Below are positions 49,837-61,445 of a DNA stretch of 64,000 bases, in pieces. The notes under the pieces were generated by a model. It did no database searches, was not told the origin of the DNA, and was given only the letters and a program-made list of their open reading frames with translations. Each line of letters starts with the position of its first letter. Position 1 is the first letter of the stretch. Both the position numbers and the translations under genes were made by a program. Origin of the DNA: Ornithodoros turicata (Eukaryota > Arthropoda > Arachnida > Ixodida > Argasidae); contig NW_026999301.1 in the NCBI RefSeq assembly GCF_037126465.1, positions 992,001 to 1,056,000 of the forward strand. Reading direction: 5' to 3'.

Positions 49837-52400
49837 TTCTATTGATAGAGGTCGACATGACACGGAATCGTCACGCGGATACACTTTAACGCGCTATAAT
49901 GACGAAACTAATTGAAATGCACAAAGTGCCACGCGTGTTTGTTGTAGTGTTGACGTCAATCATTTACCATAAATTTCAAACATGTGGCTTAAACGTCCTT
50001 TGTTCCCTGTCAAGGCGGAACTCATCAAATTTTCATGGATACAGGTCGACATGACACGGAATCGTCACGCCGGTACAGTTTAACGCGCTATAATGGCGAA
50101 GCTAATTGAAATTCACAAAGTGTCACGCGTGTTTGTTGTAGTGTTGATATCAATCATTTACCATCAATTTCAAACATGTGGCTTAAACGACCTTTGTTCC
50201 CTGTCAAGGCGGAACTCATCAAATTTTCATTGATAGAGGTCGACCTGACACGGAATCGTCAGGCGGGTACACTTTAACGCGCTATAATAACGAAACTAAT
50301 TGAAATGCACAAAGTGCCACTCGTGTTTGTTGTAGTGTAGATGGCAATCATTTATAATTAATTTCAAACATGTGGCTTAAACGTCCTTTGTTCCCTGTCA
50401 AGGCGGAACTCATCAAATTTTCATCGATAGAGGTCGACCTGACACGGATCGCCAAGCAGGTACACTTTAGCGCATTATAATGGCAAAACTAATTGAAATG
50501 CACAAAGTGCCACGCGTGTATGTTGTAGTGTAGATGCTTGTCCATCATTTACCATAAATTTCAAACATGTGCCTTAAACGTCCTTTGTTCCCTGTCAAGG
50601 CGGAACTCATCAAATTTTCATTGATAGAGGTCGACCTGACACGGAATCGTCAGGCGGGTACACTTTAACGCGCTATAATAACGAAACTAATTGAAATGCA
50701 CAAAGTGCCACTCGTGTTTGTTGTAGTGTAGATGGCAATCATTTATAATTAATTTCAAACATGTGGCTTAAACGTCCTTTGTTCCCTGTCAAGGCGGAAC
50801 TCATCAAATTTTCATTGATAGAGGTCGACCTGACACGGATCGCCAAGCAGGTACACTTTAGCGCATTATAATGGCAAAACTAATTGAAATGCACAAAGTG
50901 CCACGCGTGTATGTTGTAGTGTAGATGCTTGTCCATCATTTACCATAAATTTCAAACATGTGCCTTAAACGTCCTTTGCTCCCTGTCAAGGCGGAACTCA
51001 TCAAATTTTCATGGATAGAGGTCGACCTGACACGGAATCATCATGCCGGTACAATTTAACGCGCTATAATGGCGAAACTAATTGAAATGCACCAAGTGAC
51101 ACGCGTGTTTGTTCTAGTGTAGATGCTTGTCCATCATTTACCATCAATTTCAAACATGTGGCTTAAACGTCCTTTGTTCCCTGTCAAGGCGGAGCTCCTC
51201 ACATTTTCATGGATAGAGGTCGACATGACACGGAATCGTCACGCCGATACACTTTAACGTGCTATATGGCGAAACTAATTGAAATGCACAAAGTGCCACG
51301 CGTGTATGTTGTAGTGTAGATGTCAATCATTTACCATCAATTTCAAACATGTGGTTTAAACGTCCTTTGTTCCCTGTCAAGGCGGAACTCATCAAATTTT
51401 CATTGATAGAGATCGACCTGACACAGAATCGTCAGGCGGGTACACTTTAACGCACTATAATGACGAAACTAATTGAAATGCACAAAGTGCCACGCGTGTT
51501 TGTTGTAGTGTAGATAACAATCATTTACCGTCTATTTCAAACATGTGGCTTCAACGTCCTTTGTTCCCTGGCATGGCGGAACTCATCAAATTTTCATTGA
51601 TAGAGGTCGACCTGACACGGAATCGTCAAGCAGGTACACTTTAGCGCGTTATAATGGCAAAACTAGTTGAAATTCACAAAGTGCCACGCGTGTTTGTTGT
51701 AGTGTTGATGTCAATCATTTACCATCAATTTCAAACATGTGGCTTAAGCGTCCTTTGTTCCCTGTCAAGGTGGAACTAATCAAATTTTCATGGATAGAGG
51801 TCGACATGACACGGAATCGTCACGCCGGTACAGCTTAACGTGCTATAATGGCGAAACTAATTGAAATGCACAAAGTGCCACGGGTGTTTGTTGTAGTGTA
51901 GATGCCTGTCAATCATTTACCATCAATTTGAAACATGTGGCTTAAACGTCCTTTGTCCCCTGTCAAGGCGGAACCCATCAAATTTTCATTCATCAAGATC
52001 GATGTGACGACGGAGTCCTGGTGAAAGCCAACTTGGACGCGCTCTAATGGTGAAACTAAATAGGATGCACAAAGTTACAAGCATGTTTTTTTTTGTAGTG
52101 TATATTTTTTATGTAATGGGGGTAGATCAAACTTGTGGCTTAAACGTCCTTTGTTTCCTGTAAAGACACAACTCACCAAATTTTCATACGAGGTCAATAT
52201 CACGACAGACCAATTATGCGGGCCAGCTTCGACGCGCTCTAATGATAATTGGAATTAAAGTGAAGAAATTCCTACGCATGCTTTTCGCAGTGTAGATGCA
52301 TTTCAGTCATTTAACATAAATTCCGGACATGTGGCTCAAACTTCTTTTATTCTCTAACTCGCCAAATTTTTCGTTCTCATGCAGCATATAGTGCAAGGCC
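49837..52400. repeat. Satellite array, 194-198 bp unit, about 13 units
   Basis: The landmark GAGGTCGAC recurs at about 49851, 50045, 50239, 50433, 50630, 50824, 51021, 51219, 51412, 51606, 51800 and 51998, spacing 193-198 bp, with decayed units near 52190 and 52375. Each unit includes CTAATTGAAATGCACAAAGT, TTCAAACATGTGGCTTAAAC, CCTTTGTTCCCTGTCAAGG and CATCAAATTTTCAT. Divergence rises to the right edge. Units 3-4 and 5-6 form a near-identical 391-bp pair (50228-50618 and 50619-51009). No coding frame. Confidence 0.93.
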
Positions 52401-52479
52401 GTAACCTCCTTACGGGTTAACTCGTTCTAATAGCAAAATAATGAATATGTTAGGAATAGCATACGTGTTTATTGTCATA

Positions 52480-53355
52480 TACATGATGTCCCAGCTAAAT
52501 GTGACCATATTTTTAAAAGTATATCTATCACTTTTTCCGAGATGAAATCAATTGCAATATATCATACGGTAAAAGGGCGCTCTCTAGGAAGGCATTAGGA
52601 GACTCCTAAGGCAATGTCTTAACTTTTTAATTATGAATGCTACGAAGTTCTTCCAATGAGAACATCTGACCTCTTCTGTCACCAAATACCAAAGCCGTTT
52701 TCAGAAGAAAATTCCGTTCGATAAATCGTTCGCAGAAAAAAATCGTGAAGGAACACAATTTCTTTCTTTATTTTATTTATTGCGCATCTATAGAGTCGTG
52801 TCTTTCCTTCGCCCCCAACACGAGAGAATGAAAGAGCACACTATCGCCTCTTGCGTCCGTGAGAAAAAAAAAAAAAAAAAAGGTTAAGAAAACGGAAAAT
52901 GCAGCTCAAGATAAGGGCAGCTCCGATAGAGTCACCCGATCCATTTGTTTTTGTTTTCTTTCCGCAAGTTAAAACCAATCTCTATCGGCACTGTGCTCGT
53001 TCACTCTCTCGCATCGGGGTTCAACGAAAGACGCTTTTTCGAGATGCACAATGAACAAAATAAAGAAGAAAAAAAAGTGTTTCTTCACGAATTTTTTTCA
53101 TGCGATATATCGAACAGACTTTTGTTCTGAAAACTGCTTGGTATCTGCTGACCGAAGAGATAAGATTTTCCCATTGGAACAACTTCGTAGCTTTTCTAAT
53201 TAAAACGTTAATTGTTGAAAGGATTAAGACATTGCCTTAGGAGTCTACTAATGCCCTTCAGCATACGCCATATTGCAATTGATTTCATCTCGGAAAAAGT
53301 GATATATATATATATATATTTAAAATATGGTCACATTAAGCTGGGATACCCTGCA
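52480..53355. mobile_element. Fold-back element 2 (GTCCCAGCTAAATGTGACC termini)
   Basis: The left end ATGATGTCCCAGCTAAATG and the right end inverted (GCAGGGTATCCCAGCTTAATG) begin arms of about 380-420 bp. They pair through GACCATATTTT, GATGAAATCAATTGCAATAT, GACATTGCCTTAGGAGTC-like segments and GTTCCAATG. A poly-A run (52863-52881) and a TA microsatellite (53302-53320) are inside. Total about 876 bp, no transposase. It is a relative in structure of the element at 5453. Confidence 0.8.
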
Positions 53356-53880
53356 TACAGCGAACGTGAAGTAAGACTGAATGAATTTGATGATATCCGC
53401 GAATGACTTTCTTTTTCGCAAAAGTCGTTGAATACATCTATTCCGGACGCGACCAATTCAAAGGTGGTGGCGTATAAACAAATAGCGCAGCCGTTAACTA
53501 ACGTTCGCGATTAATCACTATAATTAGTGAAAATACGTTGACTGCGTAATTGCAAAAATGTAGAGCATAACCCTGAGGGGCCTACCCCGCAAGAACCGAA
53601 ATCACAGAGCCTTTTTGCGCTCTAGTAAAAAAAAATGTGCGAACATACAAAATAATTGAACACTATGCAGGTTTTGCGGCAATTTCTCCTCTCCCTGTCT
53701 CGGTGTCACCCGTTCTCAACTGACAACAGGTTGTTGCTGAAATCATGGAACAGCCCGCTTTGTCCCTGGAGTGAGGGAAATAGCGATGTTGTTTCTCAAT
53801 CTACATTATCATAAAAGGTGCCGTACTTGTTTTTCTTTCTGTCGTTATCTCGTTTGATCTGCACAACACAATTCGGGTAA
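53356..53880. other. Intergenic, nothing recognised
   Basis: Mixed sequence between the fold-back and the short tandem motif; no gene. Confidence 0.4.
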
Positions 53881-53883
53881 CAT

Positions 53884-54035
53884 CTCATTACGGCCGAAGT
53901 CTCATTACGGCCGAAAGTCTCATTACGACCGAAAATCCTTTAATCCCCAAGTGTCTGGTTACGGCCAAATCTCATTACGGCCGAAGGTAGTCTCACTTCG
54001 GCCGAAGATGTTTCATCACGGCCAAAAAGAAAAAA
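53884..54035. repeat. Short-period repeat, TCTCATTACGGCCGAA
   Basis: The 16-17 bp motif TCTCATTACGGCCGAA or close variants occurs about seven times (53884, 53901, 53918, variant at 53949, 53968, 53989, 54010), with GGTTACGGCC and CACTTCGGCC variants. The spacing is tight at first (17-18 bp) and then irregular. Function unknown. Confidence 0.75.
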
Positions 54036-55907
54036 AAGAAGCATCCACCATATTAGCAATCGCTGTTTTATGCTTCCCAAAGTGTCTCCGAGGCGGTGTG
54101 ACCCACGGCTTGTGTCACACACAATGGTTCATGCACACAATATTACGACAGTGTTTCATGCACCCCTCGTGAAAAATGTTTTTATTGTCATACTGTATCA
54201 CATGATATTTGTATGTGTTACGCCATTTTGTCTCAGCGTTCGAGCAACATCCTACTCGTTGGTTCTGTGAGCAAACTTGTGTGTGTGTGTGTTCTGAAAA
54301 GTTACTCCACAAGGGAGCCCACTGGGAGCTCCAGGAGCCACATGACCTATGACCATGATCTTTTCCCCCACTAGCTGCCTTCTACAATTTACGTCCACCT
54401 GAAATTAAAAAAAGGTATATAAGAAGCGGAAACGACATATGCTCTTCTTTGATGATGACCACAAGACATGCTGTCAAACAGACTTTTTTTTTCATATATC
54501 CAAAACATATTCAAGAATTATGGACAACAATGGCAATTACGTCATAATGATGCAGCTGCATAGCCAGGAAAATATTTCAGGAGGTGTTTTATGAGGCTTT
54601 ACATGTGGTGGAGGAGTACCCCTCGTCAGTGCTTTATCCAGACCCCCCTACACCCCCAAATGTTCAGTGACACCAACCCCCCTAACTTTTTTGGCTGTGC
54701 ACCCCCTACAGGGGGTGCCCTTGCAATTTCAGCTTCAGACACGTCTGTAATGATATGTTAAGCTGTAATGACGTAACTATAATGATGCCCCCCTCCCCAA
54801 TTTTTTAACACCCCTCTCGTGCTTGGGATTCTGGATAAACCACTGCCCCTCGTCCATTTTCGTGGGGCACTACATTAGTGCTTATGCCACTGCGCTGATG
54901 TCACAATATTATAAGCGTGTGTCATTCTAGGCATTCGGAATTCCTCTAAGCTACAATGTGTAAATTCAGAATCAGTATATCCGAAGGGTAAGCATCAGAT
55001 GTTACCTGCAGGCTTCATGCTCAAACACGTGTGCGCAAACCACTTCCGCAGTGGAGGGCGACGTCGTTAGTGTAATCCTACACGCAGGATGTTCGCGGGC
55101 ACATGGAGTAGTGGCAGCAACCTGAAAACGATACATTTTCTCGTTATATATGAGTAATCAAAAATATACCTTCCCACATGTTTCGTTTTGTCGTTTGTAA
55201 GGAGCGCTAGTAAGGGAACAGCACTTGGTTGGTCACATGCAAGCATGCATGCAAGCCACAACGCGAGAGGTGCCGATATTCCGATCACGCGATCAAAAAT
55301 TAAAAGTCTACCATGCACACTTCCCATGCAACTACTTCCCCAGTATCGTGAGACACGGCACGCATGTATTCAGTGTCACAGTGTAATGTGAAATGATACG
55401 CAGGAATCAAAAAGATGCCAACATACCTGTAATCCATTGTCTCATAACTTTGCTTCGTTTCTGGCAGCTACCATGAAGCCCAATGCACGATTTAAAAGTT
55501 TCGTTTCGCCATGATGCTCACCGCACATTGCTGCACATTTCGCAAGCGTCACGCAATCCCACGTGACCTCTTTTTGATCAGTGAAGATAATTCGCGTCAT
55601 GAACATGTATGTTCATCTCAGCGCTAATCACGTTTTGCATACTATAGAAGGAGGGGGGATCAATACTCTTCCTTTCGTGTTTTGATATCTTATTATTTTG
55701 CTATACTCTCACGCTCTCAACTTCGGATGGTGTCTAGCAACGTTGGGTGTCTCGTTTCTTGTGTTAGCGAGCCGTTGTAGTTTGCGACGTGTTTATATCT
55801 ATCGATTTGAAGTGCTGTAAAGTGCAAATTAGCGGACTTAAGCGGCTCTTTATTTTCCGTCGTTGTCTTTCGAACAGCGCGTGTTTTTCCGGTGAAAATT
55901 TAGTTGA
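54036..55907. other. Intergenic, nothing firm
   Basis: C-rich clusters (CCCCCCTACACCCCC at 54647, 54790) and short frames. A T-rich stretch lies at 54485. No domain. It may contain the promoter of the candidate exon at 55908. Confidence 0.35.
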
Positions 55908-55972
55908 ATGAATCGTCACAGTCCCAACTTATATCGCGCAGTGTTGACCAAGGCCGAGAACCAAGAATTCTG
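55908..55972 (+). CDS. Candidate first coding exon of an unknown gene
   Basis: ATG at 55908 opens MNRHSPNLYRAVLTKAENQ and ends at a consensus donor (TG|GTGAGT, 55973), in phase 2. A possible second exon lies at 56437-56524 between a T-rich CCAG acceptor and AG|GTGAGT; joined, it would read about 30 codons to a stop, so either the pairing is wrong or the transcript is non-coding. No protein family recognised. Confidence 0.35.
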
Positions 55973-58900
55973 GTGAGTTATGCTTTCGTAGACTGTCTGG
56001 CTTAGCAGTGTGTTATCCACACATAGTTGCATTTTCATACGAGTAATTTGACTGAATCAAAACAGCTGAAGTGCCTGTAATAGATGTAGCTCGGTATGTG
56101 TTAGTAGATATGCACCGTCTGTAGTTCGTTGCGCGTTTAGGAACAACAAATTCATTCTAAGTTAAGACACCGATAATGCCGCACCGTACAGAAGATTTAT
56201 CATTGTGAGCCATATTTCATTTGTTAAAATTTGTCGTCATATTTGTTCAAAAATAAAAGCACAAGTCGGCATATACTTGAATTGATCTCCTCGAATTGCT
56301 TACCGCGAACATCTGGAAATGTTCCACAGGCTTTGCACCGTACTAAGCGCAAAAGCATATCTGATTAGAATAAATATTTCAAGAGGAAGACATTTAGGTA
56401 CATTGTTATTTATAGCTATTTTTCATTCCAGTCATGTTATGTGGCTACGCGAAGGATTCCGGAAAAGAAAAACAACAACAACACGGTTAATAGGATGTTG
56501 CTGCCCAGGGAGTCTTGGCTGAAGAGGTGAGTTGTTAAGATTACCAATGTATCATACGGTTCTGTTGTGAAGTTAAAAATTGTGCAGTAGTGCACGAGTG
56601 TTAATTCGTGCACTACTTTTATAAGAAGAAATGAAAAAAGGAAAGTCATGTATGCATCATTTCATGAATTGTAATGTATCACTGTTTCATATTCACATGT
56701 GTCCATTAAGTGAATGAACTAATGCAACTAAATTCATCTCATGGTCATGCATTGTGTTTACCTGGAAGTCACATTCTTAAAGGTCAGCTTCGCCGATTTC
56801 CCGATGTGTTGAAAGGGTTGTGATATTCAGAAGGCGCACATCCAACTGCCCCCGAAACGCACCTTCGTTTCTCAATTTTGTCTTCCTATTACGAAAATTA
56901 ATTCATCAAAGAAACCAAAACAAGCCAAGGGCGCAGCCATTTTTGTGACGTAGATGGGATAAACCTGCTCCATCTACGTAGATAGAGAATCGTGCGTCTG
57001 ATTGGATGAAATCTGAGGCGCTCTCTGACTTCCCTGGCGTCTTCTCCCGTTTGCGAGGAAATCCAGTTATGGCCGCCGGCTACGATGAGCGTTTCGTCCG
57101 AGGTAATCCCGAGAACTATTGAACGATAGAAACAACAACCGCGAACTCACCTCAACATCATTTTCGGCGTGAAATTGTGATTATGTGCTCGAGAACTTCG
57201 CAGTTCAACCGTTCAGCTGCCATTCACGTCAACCCGTTTGCTGCTTTTACTACAAGTGCAGGAATGGGAGCGATTGAGCAACAACGTGAGACTTGGTGAT
57301 CGTTTGAGCATATACCTGCAGAGGACTGGTCTTCAAATAAAGAAGGCCGTATTTCTGCCCATGCACATCGTGCGATTGCCAGGCTTGTTACACGCGATAC
57401 ATATATTGTGCAGCATCATAGCGCGACTGCAATGAACGACGTAGGAATGTATCGTGACCACTCGAACTGCATTCGTTGAACCATTCGTCGGTTATATGAA
57501 AGTGCTCATTAGAGTTGCCCCGCACAAAAAGCGTTGGATGTAGTTTTGTAGTGTGTTGTTTATCTCGTAGAGCGCGTCGCGGCATGTAGGTCGAGAGCCC
57601 TTATACGTATTTTTTGCATGTTTACTTGAGTGTGCGCATTGTTCTATACCACACAGGCCATATTTCATTGATAACAGTTTCGCAAATAAACACGTACGGG
57701 TCGATCTCATCTTGCTTTTGAGTTAGGCATAGTGTCTTCAGATCAGGGTATGTGTATCCTGTTTGCTGGGCCCAATAGATGTTATTAAGGGTAGTGCAAC
57801 ATTTCCCACTTCTTGAACCATGCTAACATTGCCAGAATAAGGAACATTACACTGTGTATTCCACACTCAGTTGCCTCGCGACGTAAACCCCCAGTTATTA
57901 TATTGGGTACTCCACATGTTCAACCAGTCAGCACTTCCCATATCCTATTTTTTTAAACATCTGCTTAAAATTGCACAACTGCCACTCAAGTAACTTTGCC
58001 ACCAAATTAGTCAGTGACAAAAGGTATATGTACTTTATCACAAATTTAATAACCTTGGTGGAAATGGTTGATGGTGTCCTCTGCCTTGTACGGTGCACTT
58101 CATAGCAAAATACACAATAGTCCAAATGTTTTCCTTGTCCACAAATGCCCTGTCAAAGCTGAAAGACTCTTATCAAAAGGGGGAAGCGGGCTTGCTTGTC
58201 CAGAGAAACAAATATGAAACTGCAGTGCTCAACGTAAATAACTGCATGCTCAGCAACTAAGGCTGGCAAGACCTAATATTTCTAGGTTAAAAGGAACAAA
58301 GGAGAAAAGACCACTGCAGCGTATTAATGTTGTTTCAAAAGTACAAAACACCACAAAATTTGTGAGAGTCAGTTGGTGTATTTAGTTATGTTGGTCACCT
58401 CCTGCACAAATTTTTAATAAGATTCAAATGCGTTGCTACCAACCAGGACCTAAGCCTGACCTATGATCTAATAATAATAATAGTATCTATCTATGACCTA
58501 CATGGACCTTCACCACTAGTTTGGTCTAGGTTTCACACGTGGCTTCTAGTGAAATTCCAAGCTGCTCTGTAGAGCTGACAGGAGACTTGCAGAGTAGAGA
58601 ATTTTTTATTTATATTTTCCAAAGAACATTTAAAAAACAATGTGCTGTACCAACTGTATTCAAAGAAATACAAATATACTTTGTTTTAGCTATCTGCATA
58701 TTAGCAGATTACAGAGGACCGATGACACACAATGGGCGTCAAGGGTGGGAACACAAGAATACTACCACTGCAGGCACTGTCCTGAAATTCTAAGTCACCA
58801 TTTGTCAGAAAGCAATGACTACGCACAGCCTACACTCTTAAACCCGTACCTTTTATTGTAACTTTTAGAAACATGTAACTTCTATATAGACGTAGATTTC

Positions 58901-58989
58901 GAGATTTCTTATAGGTTACACCACTGTAACGTATATTTAGAGGTTAAAAGCGACCAAAGTCATGTCTTTACAACACGAATAGAAGTTAC
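55973..58989. other. Possible intron and intergenic DNA with weak exon candidates
   Basis: A second candidate first exon, MAAGYDERFVR, opens at 57069 and meets a donor-like GAG|GTAATC at 57103. No convincing continuation was found. The remaining sequence has only short frames. Around 58840-58930 repeated GTAAC words resemble a small MITE. Confidence 0.3.
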
Positions 58990-59701
58990 GGCTGCGTCTA
59001 CTAAAGCAGCGCCGCTGCCAGCGCTGTCAGCGTATGGCAAGTTTCCGTCTACTAGGGCAGCGCGCTCGTTTCGTAGACAACCTGCTGCCGCAACGCCGCT
59101 GCTTCCGCTGGCCAGCGCAGGCAGCAGGTCGGGAGCCGCTGAGCGCGCTGCTGCTGGCTGTGTGACGTCACGATAACAGACGACATCGCCCGCCGCGTAG
59201 TTTGAACATGGCGTCCACATCGACTGCTGTGCTCATCACTGTCACAATAAAAACACCGCAAGGATGCGTGAACGTTCTTGTCACTCCAGAAGAAGCAAGC
59301 AGACTGCAGCACGGTACGTACACGGAACTAATTGAAGTACGTTTCATGTGCGGCGATGTACTAACTGAAATAAACCTCCCGCGCCCCTTTTCGCAGTTTC
59401 GGTTCTGCGCACATTTGCTTCTCTACAGGAGCAGTTTTGCAATGTATACGATGGATCAACGAATTATACAGAACTGAGACGTCCCTCGTGATAAAAGGGA
59501 GTCGCCTTTGGGCATATATTGGTGTAGAGGCGTGAGGGAGGGCTGGAGGCCAAGATGAGGGCGTCACAAAGCTCTCATCGTCTGCTCGTTGGCCGCCATT
59601 TTCAGCAAAATCAGCGAGCTTGTCTACTAAACCAGCGCCTGCTGTCGCTAGCACAGCCCCCTGCCGGTGCTGTCGGCGCTTTTTTAGTAGACGCAGCCTA
59701 C
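58990..59701 (+). mobile_element. TIR element of 0.7 kb carrying a start exon
   Basis: The left end GGCTGCGTCTACTAAAGCA (58990) and right end inverted (GGCTGCGTCTACTAAAAAAG, 59701) are terminal repeats of about 17-25 bp. GC-rich segments inside (CAGCGCCG, GCTGTCAGCG) also recur inverted near 59640-59680. A candidate coding exon (59208-59313) lies inside. It is probably an internally deleted DNA transposon; the superfamily is not determined. Confidence 0.6.
59208..59313 (+). CDS. Candidate first exon, 35 codons, inside the TIR element
   Basis: ATG at 59208 (context AACATGGCG) gives MASTSTAVLITVTIKTPQGC and VNVLVTPEEASRLQHG up to a consensus donor CACG|GTACGT at 59314. The upstream 200 bp are GC-rich, like a promoter. 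The next exon is not found before the TIR at 59701, which suggests an element that has lost its body. No family recognised. Confidence 0.45.
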
Positions 59702-61233
59702 ATCTCGGAAAAAACAAAAACAGCTTGTTGTAACTTATAAATGTACCCTCTACTCCGACACTGTAACTTCTAAGCGAAATCTCCAACGATAATTTCTTTG
59801 TTAGTTTCTTATCGTTTGTTTTCCTTCTGTTTTTCAGCATAATACCGCGTTTCAGCCTCCCATTCGAGACGACAGTTGCGAATCTACGCTGTTATTTTTT
59901 ATCTGTTTCAGCGTCATCTATACGTCGACTACATGTTATCAATGCTGTATAAACACAGATTATAAGTTCGCAATCTGAAATACTGATAGTATGTTTCTTT
60001 CTAAAGGGTGGAAAACCATTGTCAATGCCGCAACCACCAAGATTTCCGATTTCGCTGCGTAGCCGAGCCTGGTCTAGGTCTATCCACACAGAGAGCGGTT
60101 TCCTTGAAACGCTTAACGCTCGTTGTTCGTCCGTTAACAAGTGTAATCTGCTTTAATCAGTGGTTTTCCTCGCGTTTATCATAGTATCGTCAGGAACAAC
60201 GGAAAAGCTACATGTCGCTAGCAAACAAGGATATCGGTGTTCTCAGGGGAAAGTGTAGTGAGTGCGAAGATTGCAAAGAATATATAACCGAAAACGAACG
60301 TCATCACCGCAGCCCTAATTCACACACTTCATACACTTGGCAAGTGTACATTTTGTGCTAGGTACGTGCGTTATTTTGATAGCAAGAGCTCTTAGCGCAT
60401 GTTTGTTGTGATTATGGCAAGCGTTTTGCGGTCCTGCATATGAACGCCACTTACGCTTGCTACTTTTCTGCTCTTACTTGGTCGCCAAGTCAATACACCG
60501 GCGTGCATTTTGCGAGCTGCGGATATGTGCATCGAGATATATAATTCGCAGCTATACTTGTTCCTACTTGTTGTATTCCTACTTGTTGTATTCTTACCAT
60601 ATTCTAAGACTCGATCGCGGAGTGAACGCCTTCCCGCATTTATGCTGCTTTGTACCTTGTGCTTTGTACGGATTTGAATGGTTCCGTAAATGTTACTCTC
60701 ATTGCCCAAACTTTTGTTCCTAGGATCCCACATGCAGGTTCACATACCGTCACCAGCGCAATGCAGTACCTCACAAACTCGTCCCAGAGCGCCTCCAACG
60801 CTGATAACGCAGTAATGTAGTGTGTCCTGCGTTACTGTACACTCATATTCCTCAAGGTTGTGTGCGTTTTATGTAATACTGTATTGCCATTTGAGCTCGC
60901 CTCTGCAACACGAATGTGGAATAAATTTTTTTCTGCTGCAATTCTCCATTTCGTTGGGTCTGTTCAGCTTAGCAAACCTAGGTCAGTTGTTTTGACTCGC
61001 TGGCTTCCTCGCACTTTTATGCATTGCTTCTCACTTAGAAGATAGTTCTTTTTTCCACATACATGATAAAGCGACCATGGTTTCTCCTCACATCAAAATC
61101 GCACTTGTGCACAATGTGTCACCTCTCGACAGACTTCTGTTTTTGTAATATACATATGTTCAAGACCTCCTTTTCTGCTGGTTCATTTTGGTACCTTGGT
61201 GTGTTCTGTAAATGTCTTTCCATATCCCACGCA
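59702..61233. other. Intergenic with a small Cys-rich frame
   Basis: A 49-codon frame at 60212-60361 starts MSLANKDIGVLRGKCSECED and has CKEY, a C-x-x-C pattern that resembles short Cys-rich first exons of some invertebrate proteins. It has no confirmed splice partner. Otherwise nothing recognised. Confidence 0.3.
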
Positions 61234-61445
61234 CAGGGTGTTTGTTTTTATTCGCATCACACCAGTGCTCATTTGACAGGTGGTTTATGTTAATTTTCGC
61301 AAATTAACCCATCCGTAGTTACAAACATTTCCGATATTTCCTGACACATCTGTTTGTAACTACGGATCGATTAATTAGCAAAAATTCACATAACCCACCT
61401 GCCAAATGAGCGCTACTCTGTTGTGAATAAAAATGAACATCCTGT
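61234..61445. mobile_element. Fold-back element 3, 212 bp
   Basis: CAGGGTGTTTGTTTTTATTC at the left is inverted at the right as GAATAAAAATGAACATCCTG. The arms pair through GTGCTCATTTGACAGGTGG, TTAATTTTCGC-AATTAA and CGTAGTTACAAAC, leaving a loop of about 30 nt (61327-61356). It shares the CAGGGTGT terminus with fold-back element 1. Confidence 0.85.

Noticed and set aside
49837..52400. CRISPR-like array
   Set aside because: The units are about 195 bp with no repeat-spacer structure; this is a eukaryotic satellite.
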